Source: Flavobacterium sediminilitoris (GTDB taxonomy: Bacteria; Bacteroidota; Bacteroidia; Flavobacteriales; Flavobacteriaceae). From it: 64,000 nt of DNA. The notes beneath the pieces were generated by a model. It had not been told where the DNA came from and made no database searches. It saw only the letters and a program-made list of their open reading frames with translations. Position 1 is the stretch's first letter, and each line of letters starts with the position of its first letter. Positions 25,411 to 34,718 of this stretch are shown here, in pieces. The position numbers and the translations under genes were made by a program. Location: positions 620,001 through 684,000 of the forward strand of contig NZ_CP090145.1 of assembly GCF_023008245.1 (NCBI RefSeq), written 5' to 3'.

Positions 25411-25456
25411 CAAGTAAAGCTTGTCGGAATTCATGAATTCCGACAAGCTTTACTTG
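25411..25456. repeat. 46-bp perfect palindrome upstream of regulator
   Basis: Perfect dyad with centre at 25433/25434 (TCATGA) and half-site starting CAAGTAAAGCTTGTCGGAA. A smaller dyad ACTTGGAATTC(AAGT) overlaps its left edge. It would form a very strong cruciform or hairpin about 75-120 bases upstream of the regulator's ATG at 25338. Related by its core to 23585-23608. Confidence 0.85.
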
Positions 25457-25866
25457 CATAAACTTAAAAAGCCTAGTAGTTTTGGATCAAGAAATAAAGG
25501 CATTCCCTTTTTAAATTCTATTATACGTTCTTTTACAAAATCATAGTTTGTTTTTATAGTTTACAACTATTGTTTTTTATTTGTTTGGTCTACCACATAA
25601 GCATTTTAAAAAAGTCTATGTGGTTTATTCCAAATATAAAAACATAATTTTTTAATCAGTTGGGTGAAATTATTTAAAACGGAAGAAAGCTTCTCGATAC
25701 GCTGCGCACTCGAAGTGACGTTGATTGCGTTAAACCATTTGTGTCGTCAGTTCGCGTGGTTTTAGGAAATGCGAACAGCAATTTCAGAAAAATGTATTGA
25801 GAACCATTACAACCAACAGATTCTTTTTATTAAAGAACCATATTGTGCCATGTAAAAAAACAATCC
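25457..25866. other. Gene-free region with one dispersed repeat copy
   Basis: AT-rich. 25684-25806 holds the repeat elements: CTTCTCGATACGCTGCGCAC / TCGAAGTGACG at 25691-25721 and GAAATGCGAACAGCAATTTC at 25768-25787. A 'GTTGGGTGAAATTATTT' piece at 25658-25674 is like the arms of the element at 34718-34899. Confidence 0.6.
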
Positions 25867-25989
25867 ATGATGAATACTACAATACTATTGCAAGTTATTT
25901 TGATTATAACAATACCTATTATTTTATTTTACCTAATAAAATTGTTTAGGAAAATTTTAAAACTAATGGATAAGCATTACAACGAATAA
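25867..25989 (+). CDS. Small one-helix membrane protein, 40 residues
   Basis: MMNTTILLQVILIITIPIIL... then FYLIKLFRKILKLMDKHYNE: one hydrophobic helix and a basic amphipathic tail. It resembles three other tiny proteins at 27814, 27995 and 28535 (ILLQ-hydrophobic-YLIK/YFIIK-basic). Toxin-like, exporter-related or structural roles are all possible. Being real is supported by the repeated design, not by any known family. Confidence 0.5.
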   Translation: MMNTTILLQVILIITIPIILFYLIKLFRKILKLMDKHYNE

Positions 25990-26043
25990 GTCTTTGCTAA
26001 TGAGAAATGGAAAACGATTACTGCTATTCTTGTTTTCTTATGA

Positions 26044-26061
26044 TATAGTTGGCCAACTATA
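26044..26061. promoter_or_regulatory. 18-bp palindrome, possible operator
   Basis: TATAGTTGGCCAACTATA is a perfect dyad 167 bases upstream of the lipoprotein gene at 26228, in otherwise structureless AT-rich DNA. Confidence 0.35.
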
Positions 26062-26227
26062 AGGAGGTGTCAGTTTCCTAAAAAAATAATACTGACAAGC
26101 AAAAGTAAAAGAGAAAGTTGGCTTTGCTGTTGTTTTTAGAAAATCCAACTAAAGAAAAAAACAGCCATACTAAAAAAATGTTTTGGCGAACACAAGTATG
26201 ACTGTTAATTAATTAAAACACAAAAAT

Positions 26228-27742
26228 ATGAAAAATTTTAAATTATTACTATATAGCTCTTTGGTTCTTTTTTTCGCAAGTTGCGAAAAAGAAGAAACTA
26301 ATCCTACTATAAAAAATGAAAAAAGCAACACAAGTATTACTTCAAAAAAAATAACATTCAATCAATTAAAACAAAAAACTCCAGTAGCCTTTAATAAAAT
26401 TAATTCAATTAATCAATTAAATAGAGATTCCCATTTAAATAAAGGAATCTATGACAGTACTAATGATTTTTATATAGATACTTCTACTATACTAAATATT
26501 CAAATGAATAATTACGACTCTTATACTTTTAAAATATTTCGTGAAAATGATAATCTTTCAATTGAAAATCTAATAATTTCTGAAACATTAAATGGAAATT
26601 ATAAAACAGGGATTATAAAATATAATCTAACGGAAGAAGAAAGAAACAAAATAAATAACAATGAATATGTTGATTTAAAATCAAAAATGAGTTTTACAGA
26701 AATTGATTTTAATACACTTCAAAATTTAAACATCCAGTCCAAAATAGAGTGTTATGATGAAGAACGAACTGTTTGGGTAACTTGTAGCGAAGGAGTTCAC
26801 GATTCTAGTAATATTCCTGTTTGGCATCAATGCACAGCAGAAGTTCCACCTACTATGTATATTACAATTTCAACTGTTTGTGAAAGTACTGGAGGAAGTG
26901 GAGGAAGCATAGGAAGTGGAGATATCGATTTAAGTGGAAGTGGAGGAAGCAACACAGCGCCAAACAATCAAAACACAGACACAAATTCAACAAATCCAAA
27001 CAATAACAACAACAATGCATCTGTAAGCGAATTTGAAGATGTTATAACAAAGCCTATATTAGTAACCAGAACACCTATTGAAGCCTTTGTGAACAATTTA
27101 ACTCTAGAACAATCACAATGGTGGCAAAATGCTAGTTCAGAAACTAAAAACCAGATTATAAATTTTCTTAATGAGAATACTATTAATAGCAATATAAATC
27201 CTGATGCTTTGCAAGTTGTAAATGAAATGATTAGCTTAACAGCTCAAAATGGAGGTAGCTTTAGTTTTAATAACCTAATTGACCCTAATAACTCTTTGAG
27301 TTTTGAAAACACCCAAGAGTTAAAAGATCATATCAACGATTTAATTAATTCAAATGTATTTTCTATTGAATCATATCCTAATGAAACCCTTGAAACATCA
27401 CAAAATGGAAAAACAAAGTTAGCCAAAAGGAAAGTAAAATTATTAAGCTATGATGCAGGAATCTATATTTATATAAAATTTAAAACAAATAGTGATGATA
27501 AAGTCATTGAAATTTTAGATGTTAGTACTACTGAATACGGGTTCTCTGTCGGGGAATGGGAACAAACTAATGATTTTTACAATCCTAATGGCAGTAATTT
27601 TAATATTGAACTTTTTGGAGGATACGTATACGATTATACAATTAATGGCTGGGGAATTACTTATACAACTAACTACCATATTATGTTAAACCTAAATGAA
27701 AATGGAGAAATCATAGGCATAGGATTAATCCCTTTATTTTAA
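26228..27742 (+). CDS. Lipoprotein of unknown function
   Basis: 504 residues with a clear lipoprotein signal (LLLYSSLVLFFASCEKEE). Three regions are visible: an N-terminal part (about 20-225) with four cysteines in ECYDEERTVWVTCSEG..WHQCTAEV..STVCES, a Gly/Ser/Asn linker (about 222-262), and a C-terminal domain (about 275-504) beginning PIEAFVNNLTLEQSQWWQNAS. I do not recognise the family. Two tiny membrane proteins follow on the same strand. Base use is as AT-rich as the peptide island. Confidence 0.75.
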   Translation: MKNFKLLLYSSLVLFFASCEKEETNPTIKNEKSNTSITSKKITFNQLKQKTPVAFNKINSINQLNRDSHLNKGIYDSTNDFYIDTSTILNIQMNNYDSYTFKIFRENDNLSIENLIISETLNGNYKTGIIKYNLTEEERNKINNNEYVDLKSKMSFTEIDFNTLQNLNIQSKIECYDEERTVWVTCSEGVHDSSNIPVWHQCTAEVPPTMYITISTVCESTGGSGGSIGSGDIDLSGSGGSNTAPNNQNTDTNSTNPNNNNNNASVSEFEDVITKPILVTRTPIEAFVNNLTLEQSQWWQNASSETKNQIINFLNENTINSNINPDALQVVNEMISLTAQNGGSFSFNNLIDPNNSLSFENTQELKDHINDLINSNVFSIESYPNETLETSQNGKTKLAKRKVKLLSYDAGIYIYIKFKTNSDDKVIEILDVSTTEYGFSVGEWEQTNDFYNPNGSNFNIELFGGYVYDYTINGWGITYTTNYHIMLNLNENGEIIGIGLIPLF

Positions 27743-27813
27743 AAAAACGATTTATTTGCAACACTAATTTTAAAAATTGGTGTTGCATTTTTAATAATAG
27801 AAATAATAAACAA

Positions 27814-27981
27814 ATGAAAAATCAAGTAACAGAAATTCAAGAAAACTTTAGTCTATATCATTATGTATTAGACTTTTTATTAAACTTTATGCCGCTTATA
27901 ATTAGCCTTATTTTTCTTTATCTTATGATAAAATTTTATATAAAAGCTATGAAATGCATGAATAAATATTTGAACAGCTAA
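27814..27981 (+). CDS. Small membrane protein, 55 residues
   Basis: Starts MKNQVTEIQENFSLYHYVLD, then a hydrophobic helix (FMPLIISLIFLYLMIKF) and a basic end (YIKAMKCMNKYLNS). Same strand as the lipoprotein, 71 bases after it, and 13 bases before the next small gene. No known family; similar in design to 25867, 27995 and 28535. Confidence 0.5.
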   Translation: MKNQVTEIQENFSLYHYVLDFLLNFMPLIISLIFLYLMIKFYIKAMKCMNKYLNS

Positions 27982-27994
27982 TAAACAAACAAAT

Positions 27995-28159
27995 ATGAAA
28001 AATTTAATTATTACTCAATCTATGAGTACAACCGTTATTTTACAAATCTTATTATTAATTGCTTTTCTCATTGTAAGTTACTTTATTATTAAGATTTTAG
28101 TAAAACTTTACCAAAAAGTATCTGCTTATCTTGATGAAAAGAAAAAGTTAGATTCTTAA
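27995..28159 (+). CDS. Small one-helix membrane protein, 54 residues
   Basis: Starts MKNLIITQSMSTTVILQILL, helix LLLIAFLIVSYFIIKILV, tail KLYQKVSAYLDEKKKLDS. The ILQ-helix-YFIIK-basic-acidic order repeats in 25867 and 28535. It ends right before a block of dispersed repeats (28168 on). Confidence 0.5.
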   Translation: MKNLIITQSMSTTVILQILLLIAFLIVSYFIIKILVKLYQKVSAYLDEKKKLDS

Positions 28160-28167
28160 AATTTTAA

Positions 28168-28503
28168 AAAACTTCTTGATACACTGCGTACTCGAAGTGA
28201 CGTTGATTGTGTCGTCAGTTTGAGTATTTTTAGGAAATGCGAACAGCAATTTCAGAAAAATGTATCGAGAACCATTGCAAGAATAAAACTTCTCGATACA
28301 CTGCGTACTCGAAGTGACGAGTATCGAGAACCACAAACTTGTCATGCTGTAAGCATCCCATTAGCAACACCATAATACTATACATTAGTTCGAGTGGTTT
28401 TGTGAAATGCGAACAGCAATTTCAGAAAAATGTATTGAGAACCATTGCAAGAATAAAACTTCTCGATACGCTGCGCACTCGAAGTGACGAGTATCGAGAA
28501 CCG
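28168..28503. repeat. Cluster of dispersed palindromic repeats
   Basis: Three copies of the CTTCTTGATACACTGCGTAC / TCGAAGTGACG type element (28172, 28289, 28459), two of the GAAATGCGAACAGCAATTTC element (28236, 28406) and one CTTGTCATGCTGTAAGCATC arm (28338). The cluster sits between two tiny membrane protein genes. Confidence 0.75.
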
Positions 28504-28534
28504 TTTAAATCATCAACTATAACCTATTTAAAAA

Positions 28535-28669
28535 ATGGATTTATATTTTACACTACAAATCATTTTAGTATTTGCCTTAGTTATTATCATCTATTATCTG
28601 ATACGTCTCATTTTAAAAATCATCAAACATTTAGAGAAAATAAACAAAAAATCAAATTCTAAATTTTAA
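28535..28669 (+). CDS. Small one-helix membrane protein, 44 residues
   Basis: MDLYFTLQIILVFALVIIIY then YLIRLILKIIKHLEKINKKSNSKF. Fourth member of the tiny one-helix series. The stop overlaps the end of the convergent nuclease gene by four bases. Small and unsupported by a known family, but its layout matches its neighbours. Confidence 0.45.
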   Translation: MDLYFTLQIILVFALVIIIYYLIRLILKIIKHLEKINKKSNSKF

Positions 28670-29448
28670 AATATCCATCCTGTATAGTCTGTTTTCGCTT
28701 CTAATTCATCTTCAATAGCATCCTCTAATGCTGGAAAGAAATCAATACCTGTAAGCTGTTCTATTTTGTCTACCGAAGTAATAAAGCTATATAATGGTTT
28801 TTCAGAAGCTTCATTTGGTACTAAAAACCCAATCATATTTTTTTGATCTTTAGACAATAGTATTTTATAAAAATATTTAGGTACAGCAACATTTTCAAAA
28901 CCAATAGTTTCCAAATCAGGCGTTAAAACACCGCCTGTAACCACATATAAGCTATCTTGTCCTTTTGCCCAATAGCGCACTTTTTGCTCTAGTCTATTCC
29001 ATATTCCTGCATTAAAATCGTACTTTTGAGGCGCTATATTTGACGTTAAAAACGTTTCTTCATAATCCTCATAACTCCCTCTTCTATCTCCTGCTGGGCA
29101 CAAATGCCCCTTATTATACCCCGATCTTTTATAGTTTCGCCAGTGAGCCGCTCCCGTTAATATTTCTGGATCTATTTCGAAATAAGGACGCTTATAATCT
29201 GTATTTTTTATATCACTCTCCTTTAACACATAAGCCACCCACTCTGCTTGCTCATATTCTTCAGCATAAGAAAGAGTATACGTTTTATGCTTATAAACAG
29301 CTCCTGTAGTATTTGAAGGTAAGTAATCAAATACTGTTATTTCGTTATTTTGTGTTCCAAATTCATTATTTTGTGTTGTCCTATTCTGGTTACATGCCCC
29401 CATAAGCACTGTCATAATCAACAAAATAGCCATTTTATTTTTGCACAT
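28666..29448 (-). CDS. DNA/RNA non-specific endonuclease, exported lipoprotein
   Basis: 260 residues with a lipoprotein signal (MAILLIMTVLMGACNQ). NUC1/NucA family: the catalytic region reads GYNKGHLCPAGDRRGS (NKGH in place of the usual DRGH), followed by FLTSNIAPQKYDFNAGIWNRLEQKVR, where the Asn residues bind the metal. It degrades nucleic acids outside the cytoplasm. Length is normal. The promoter regions of this gene and the divergent gene at 29498 overlap. Confidence 0.9.
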   Translation of the reverse strand: MCKNKMAILLIMTVLMGACNQNRTTQNNEFGTQNNEITVFDYLPSNTTGAVYKHKTYTLSYAEEYEQAEWVAYVLKESDIKNTDYKRPYFEIDPEILTGAAHWRNYKRSGYNKGHLCPAGDRRGSYEDYEETFLTSNIAPQKYDFNAGIWNRLEQKVRYWAKGQDSLYVVTGGVLTPDLETIGFENVAVPKYFYKILLSKDQKNMIGFLVPNEASEKPLYSFITSVDKIEQLTGIDFFPALEDAIEDELEAKTDYTGWIF

Positions 29449-29472
29449 ATTGTATACATTTATCTATCTTTG
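29441..29472 (+). promoter_or_regulatory. Bacteroidota-type promoter for coiled-coil protein
   Basis: TTG at 29441-29443 (-33 element) and TATCTTTG at 29465-29472 (-7 element, consensus TAnnTTTG), 21 bases apart. The -7 element lies 25 bases before the ATG at 29498. Confidence 0.6.
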
Positions 29473-29497
29473 TAAAGATAACTTTAAAAAAAAAAGT

Positions 29498-30055
29498 ATG
29501 AAAATTAAACTTATGTTATTATTGGTTGTTCTTGGTTTCCAATTTTCAAACGGACAGGAAATTATAACAGATAGTGTTACTGCTGCTAAACTGAAAACAG
29601 AGCAAGAAGTTGCAAAAGAGAAAGAAGCCATTAAACAAGAAAAAGAAAGGATTAAAGCAGAAGAGAAACAAAAGAAAGAATTAGCAAAGGCTGAAAAGGA
29701 AAAAGTAAAAGCAGAGAAAGAAGCTCAAAAGGCAGAGAAAGAGAGAGCCAAAGCAGAAAAAGAGAGAGAAAAAGCGGCTAAAAAAAGAGAGAAAGAAGCT
29801 AAAAAAGCGGAAAAAGAAAAAGAAAAAGCTGAGAAAGCACGAAAAGATGTTTCAAAAAGAAGAGACAAAATAGCGGAACATCAGAAAGAAATTGAAAAGG
29901 ATAAAGCGAAATTTGAAAAGCTTAAAATAAAAGGAAAATTAAGTCCTAATGATGAGCTAAAATGGAGAGAAAAAATTCTTAAAAAAGAAGATAAATTAAG
30001 AGATTATCAAGCTGATTTAGACAAAGCACAAAGAAAAGCGGATAAACTAAATTAA
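29498..30055 (+). CDS. Exported Lys/Glu-rich coiled-coil protein
   Basis: 185 residues from the ATG at 29498, which begins a signal peptide (MKIKLMLLLVVLGFQFSNGQ); a frame from 29441 runs over the promoter and is rejected. Residues about 35-150 are an almost unbroken charged helix of KAEKE/KAEKERAKAEKE repeats, followed by KRRDKIAEHQKEIEKDKAKFEKLK. Probably a periplasmic or surface coiled coil; low complexity prevents a reliable family call. Confidence 0.75.
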   Translation: MKIKLMLLLVVLGFQFSNGQEIITDSVTAAKLKTEQEVAKEKEAIKQEKERIKAEEKQKKELAKAEKEKVKAEKEAQKAEKERAKAEKEREKAAKKREKEAKKAEKEKEKAEKARKDVSKRRDKIAEHQKEIEKDKAKFEKLKIKGKLSPNDELKWREKILKKEDKLRDYQADLDKAQRKADKLN

Positions 30056-30120
30056 ACGATAATTTTGACACTGTTCTAAAGAAACAAGAGGGTTTAACTT
30101 TAATTAAAGTTGAACCCTTT

Positions 30121-31037
30121 TTTTTCGATACATTTTTGTGAAATTGCTGTTCGCATTTCATAAAATCACTCGAACAGCGAGAATACAAACAAAAAACTAA
30201 TTTATAACATAATTATTAACCATTAAATTCCACAATCTTGTCATGCTGTAAGCATCCCATTTGCATCTCAATAATACGGAGTTTCTAATGCGACCCTTAC
30301 AGGGTGACAATTTTCGTTTTAGTGGAAAGTTTTAAAGTTTAACAAAACAAAAGAAATCTACAATGCTCATTCAAATAAAGAACTCAAAGGTTTATTAAAT
30401 CTTCGGTATAAATACTCTGAAAACTATATAGATATTTTAATAAAACCTTTAAAGGAGTGCGAAGCGTATCGAGAAGTTTTACTATAATTAAAAAAGTTCT
30501 CGATACATTTATATGAAACTGCTGTTCTCATTTCATAAAAATACTCGAACTGACGACACAAACGGTTTAACACAATCTACGTCACTTCGAGTGCGAAGCG
30601 TATCGAGAAGTTTTACAAAGACTCAACATTTTTTTTATAAAAATACCCAAACTAATGTATAATATTACTGAGTTCCTAATGGGATGCTTACAGCATGACA
30701 AGTTTGTGGTTCTCGATACATTTTTGTGAAATTGCTGTTCGCATTTTATAAAAATACTCGAACTGACGACACAAACGGTTTAACACAATCTACGTCACTT
30801 CGAGTGCGAAGCGTATCGAGAAGTTTTACAAAGACTCAACATTTTTTTCATAAAAATACCCAAACTAATGTATAATATTACGGAGTTCCTAATGGGATGC
30901 TTACAGCATGACAAGTTTGTGGTTCTCGATACATTTATATGAAACTGCTGTTCGCATTTCATAAAAATACTCGAACTGACGACACAAACGGTTTAACGCA
31001 ATCTACGTCACTTCGAGTGCGAAGCGTATCGAGAAGC
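30121..31037. repeat. Large cluster of dispersed repeats, no gene
   Basis: Fills most of the 1132-base gap between 30055 and 31188. 30170-30308 nearly duplicates 21288-21425. The rest is made of the ACTTCGAGTGCGAAGCGTAT..GAGAAG element, the GATACATTTTTGTGAAATTG / CTGTTCGCATTTCATAAAA element and the GGGATGCTTACAGCATGACAAG arm, in alternating order. No coding frame of interest. Confidence 0.85.
30496..31037. repeat. 213-bp tandem direct repeat, 2.5 copies
   Basis: Units start at GTTCTCGATACATT: 30496, 30709 and 30922, exactly 213 bases apart; the third is cut after about 115 bases. Copies differ at a few positions (for example ATTTATATGAAACTG against ATTTTTGTGAAATTG), so the duplication is not brand new. 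Confidence 0.9.
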
Positions 31038-31187
31038 ATTATTCTATTTTTAAAATAACAACTCTAGTAAATCTATTACTGTAACTATTACACTTTTAAC
31101 ACCTTATAATTTTAACATTAAATAAAATAATTATATTTACACCTAACTTACTGAAAAAAATAATATTCTTACAAACAATTAATTATT

Positions 31188-34100
31188 ATGAGTAAATTTT
31201 ACATACCATTACTATTTTGCTTTAATTTTTTTAGTTTTGCTCAAGTCGGTTTCCAACCACACACAGTAATTGACTCCTCCTATGGTTATTCTCAACCACA
31301 AAAGATAACTATAGCCGACATCGATGGGGATTCTTTTCCTGATGTTGTTGTAGGTAGTTCAGGCAAAATTTCGTGGCAAAAAAACCTTGATGGTACAGGT
31401 AATTTTTCTAAAACGAAAACCGTCGCTAATAATACATATTCTATTAATAGTATAGCAGTTGCAGAAATTGATGGTGATGGTTTTCAGGATGTTGTTTATA
31501 GTATTTGGAATGGAAGTCAATCCTTAGCCTTTTGGGTAAAAAACATAGATGGTTTAGGTACTTTTAGTTCTCCAACAGCCATAACAACTACTGGTAGTTA
31601 TGGTTCACAGTTACAAGTGGTTGATTGGGACAACGATAATGATATGGATGTAATTTGTAGCTCTTCAAGTGGTATTTCTTTATTTAAAAATAACGGCACT
31701 GGAACCTTTACAACATCTACCATTTTAAGTAATAGTTCGGCTTTTCATATCACAGATCTCAATAATGATAACCTAATGGATATTGTTCGAGTAAATGGCT
31801 ATTTACTTCAGGCATACGAGCAAAATACAAACGGAACACTTAGCCTCTTAGAAACTATGGACAGTTTTGCACAAACAAGTCGAATATTTAGTGGTGACGT
31901 AGATGGAGATGGCGATATTGATATTCTTACCATATTTGAAAATGGAGGTTCAGAAAGACGAATAAAATGGTATCAAAATACAAATGGTTTAGGAACCTTT
32001 GCTAATAATGTAATCTTGGTCAATTTACCTAATTTAACGGTAACTTCTAGTAATGATCAAAAAAAATTAGAAATGACCGATTTGGATGGTGATAATAAAT
32101 TAGATATTCTTTTTATGGAATCCAATACCACCAAAATTGCATGGTACAAAAATATGACTGGAACAACCTTCGGTTCCGAACAAATCATATCTACAAATGC
32201 CGAATCGGTTTGGGACATTGCTTCAATTGATCTAAATAATAATGGAACTAAAGACATCCTTGCTGCAACTTATAAAAATGGTGATATTTCTTTATACAAA
32301 AACACGAATAATCTAGGCAGTTTTAGTGCACCAACTAGAATTTCTTACTATGTTCTTTTTCCTAATAATGTTGATGTTGGCGATATTGATGGTGACGGAA
32401 TTAAGGATATTCTCTCTTCTTCTAATGGAGATAATAAGTTAGCATGGTATAAAAATGTTTCAGGAACTGGAACCTTTACACAACCACAACAAATCATTTC
32501 CAATACGACCACACAAGCAAGAAATGGATATTTACGCGATATGGATGGTGATGGAGACTTAGATGTTGTTGCAACTTATTTTTTTGATGATACTATTGAT
32601 GTATATAAAATTTTATGGTTTAAAAACGATGGAAATGGTGTTTTTACAACCGAAAACATAATATACACAGGAACAGCAGATTTGTATTATATAACTCCTG
32701 TTGATATTGATAGCGATGGAGATATTGATATCGTAGCCGTTTTAAATACAACAAACCTTATGGTGCTTCGAAATAATGGCAACGGAACCTTTCAATCACA
32801 GCAATTGTATAACTTTCCAACAGCAAGTTTTAGTTATATAACAATTGATGATATAGATGGTGATGGCGATTTAGATGTAATTAATACAAATAGCAATAAA
32901 TTTGGTTGGTATGAAAACACCAATGGATTAGGTAATTTTACCATAGAACACATCATTCCAGAAACGTCGAGCTTTACAAAAAGGATTTATACTAGCGATC
33001 TTGATGGCGATGGTGATAAAGATATTGTGTACATCTATCGAGGTCAAAACAAAATAGGATGGTATGAAAATACTGACGGACAAGGTACATTTGGTCCAGC
33101 TACCGTTATTGCAACAGTTACTAAAGCATTATCTCTTACAATGTATGATGTAGATGGTGATGGTGATAATGATATTGTTTGCGATGCTGAACAAGGAGAC
33201 CGATTGCGTTGGTTTAAAAACAACGGTGATGGAACTTTTGAAACGCCTTTTGCTATTACCAATGAATTGTTACGTATGAGCAGCATTGTTGTTGCTGATA
33301 TGAATGCAGATGGTCTTTTGGATTTTGTAACTTCATCATTTGACGATTCTAAAATAGCTTGGTTTGAAAACCTTGGTCTTTTACAAAATAAAATTCAAGG
33401 CACAGTTCGCACTGATATTGCTGCCAATGGTTGCACTAACAATGCAACAATAGTACCTAATTTATTGGTTTCTACAACAAAAGGATCTACTACATTTTCA
33501 ACTTTTACAAACAATGATGGAAATTATTTATTGTACGCTAATGAAGATGAATACACCACAACAATTGAATCGCCATTATTACAATATGAACCGAATCCAT
33601 TAAGCCATGTTACTAATTTTGTAGGTATCAATCAAACAGAGCAGCTTAATTTTTGCATGCAACCAACAACGCTTTTTGATGAATTAGAGATCAACATGTA
33701 CAAATTGGATGAAGCACGTCCAGGATTTCAAGCAAAGTATCGCATACATATAAAAAACAATGGTACAACCTCTGGAACAGGAACACTGTCAGTTACTTAC
33801 AACAATGGAAAATTTAGTTTTATTACTGCAAGTCAATCCATTGAATCACAAACTGCAAACACTTTAACCTTTGCTTTTAATAATGTGCTACCGTTTCAAA
33901 CAACAACAATAGATCTTACCTTTTTAGTAGCAACAATTCCTTCCGTTACAATTGGCGAAAGTGTATCTTTTATTACTAATATTAATGGAAACACAAATGA
34001 TATTGTGCAATCTAACAACACATATACATTACAACAAACCATTGTGGGCTCTTATGACCCTAATGACATTACAGTGTTAGAAGGTTCACAAATTCCAGTT

Positions 34101-34718
34101 GAAAATATTGACGAATATTTACACTATATCATCCGATACCAAAATACTGGAAACTTTTATGCTGAACGTGTTCGGGTAGAAAACATCTTAGACGATAAAT
34201 TAGATTGGAGCACATTTCAATTAGAAAGTTTTAGTCATTCAAACCGTGTTGAAATAAAAGATGGTAATCAAGTAAGTTTTATTTTTAATGCTATATTCTT
34301 GCCAAGTAGTGATGTAGACGAAGAAGGTTCAAAAGGCTATATTGCCTACAAAATTAAACCCAAATCAACAGCAGCACTTGGTGATATTTTTAATAACACA
34401 GCTAATATTTTCTTTGATTTTAATCCTCCTATAGTAACCAACACTGTTACTACAGAAGTAGTTGATACTACATTGCAAACTCCAGATTTTTCAGTAGATG
34501 ACATAAAAATATTTCCAAATCCAACAAAAAGTATAGTAACAATAAACACCGACCAAATGGTGACAAAAGTGGAAATTTACAATCAAGTAGGACAGGTTGT
34601 ATTTAATGGCAATGCTGTTTATGAAATTAACGTATCAAACTTTATGAATGGTATTTACTTTTTACGTATCACTAATAACTACAATCAAGTGATTACTAAA
34701 AAGATAGTAAAAAACTAA
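31188..34718 (+). CDS. Secreted FG-GAP/VCBS repeat protein with type IX sorting tail
   Basis: 1176 residues with a signal peptide (FYIPLLFCFNFFSFAQ). Residues about 35-735 hold about a dozen FG-GAP/VCBS-type repeats with the Ca-binding pattern D-DGD-D (DIDGDGIKDIL, DMDGDGDLDVV, DVDGDGDNDIV), likely a beta-propeller. Then come a carboxypeptidase-regulatory-like segment, a DUF11-like beta domain (YDPNDITVLEGSQIP.. YIIRYQNTGN) and a C-terminal type A sorting domain for the type IX system (IKIFPNPTKSIVTINTDQ ... NGIYFLRITNN..ITKKIVKN). Expected at the surface or secreted, in adhesion or binding. Confidence 0.92.
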   Translation: MSKFYIPLLFCFNFFSFAQVGFQPHTVIDSSYGYSQPQKITIADIDGDSFPDVVVGSSGKISWQKNLDGTGNFSKTKTVANNTYSINSIAVAEIDGDGFQDVVYSIWNGSQSLAFWVKNIDGLGTFSSPTAITTTGSYGSQLQVVDWDNDNDMDVICSSSSGISLFKNNGTGTFTTSTILSNSSAFHITDLNNDNLMDIVRVNGYLLQAYEQNTNGTLSLLETMDSFAQTSRIFSGDVDGDGDIDILTIFENGGSERRIKWYQNTNGLGTFANNVILVNLPNLTVTSSNDQKKLEMTDLDGDNKLDILFMESNTTKIAWYKNMTGTTFGSEQIISTNAESVWDIASIDLNNNGTKDILAATYKNGDISLYKNTNNLGSFSAPTRISYYVLFPNNVDVGDIDGDGIKDILSSSNGDNKLAWYKNVSGTGTFTQPQQIISNTTTQARNGYLRDMDGDGDLDVVATYFFDDTIDVYKILWFKNDGNGVFTTENIIYTGTADLYYITPVDIDSDGDIDIVAVLNTTNLMVLRNNGNGTFQSQQLYNFPTASFSYITIDDIDGDGDLDVINTNSNKFGWYENTNGLGNFTIEHIIPETSSFTKRIYTSDLDGDGDKDIVYIYRGQNKIGWYENTDGQGTFGPATVIATVTKALSLTMYDVDGDGDNDIVCDAEQGDRLRWFKNNGDGTFETPFAITNELLRMSSIVVADMNADGLLDFVTSSFDDSKIAWFENLGLLQNKIQGTVRTDIAANGCTNNATIVPNLLVSTTKGSTTFSTFTNNDGNYLLYANEDEYTTTIESPLLQYEPNPLSHVTNFVGINQTEQLNFCMQPTTLFDELEINMYKLDEARPGFQAKYRIHIKNNGTTSGTGTLSVTYNNGKFSFITASQSIESQTANTLTFAFNNVLPFQTTTIDLTFLVATIPSVTIGESVSFITNINGNTNDIVQSNNTYTLQQTIVGSYDPNDITVLEGSQIPVENIDEYLHYIIRYQNTGNFYAERVRVENILDDKLDWSTFQLESFSHSNRVEIKDGNQVSFIFNAIFLPSSDVDEEGSKGYIAYKIKPKSTAALGDIFNNTANIFFDFNPPIVTNTVTTEVVDTTLQTPDFSVDDIKIFPNPTKSIVTINTDQMVTKVEIYNQVGQVVFNGNAVYEINVSNFMNGIYFLRITNNYNQVITKKIVKN

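Noticed and set aside
25339..25446. N-terminal extension of the TPR-AraC regulator
   Set aside because: Runs through the 46-bp palindrome, and the ATG at 25338 starts the signal peptide.
28339..28662. 107-residue plus-strand open frame
   Set aside because: Most of it is dispersed repeat; the real short gene at 28535 is in a different frame.
29441..29497. N-terminal extension of the coiled-coil protein
   Set aside because: Covers the promoter; the ATG at 29498 begins a signal peptide.
30496..31037. CRISPR or IS element
   Set aside because: The 213-bp unit is repeated in full without spacers, and no transposase or cas gene is present.
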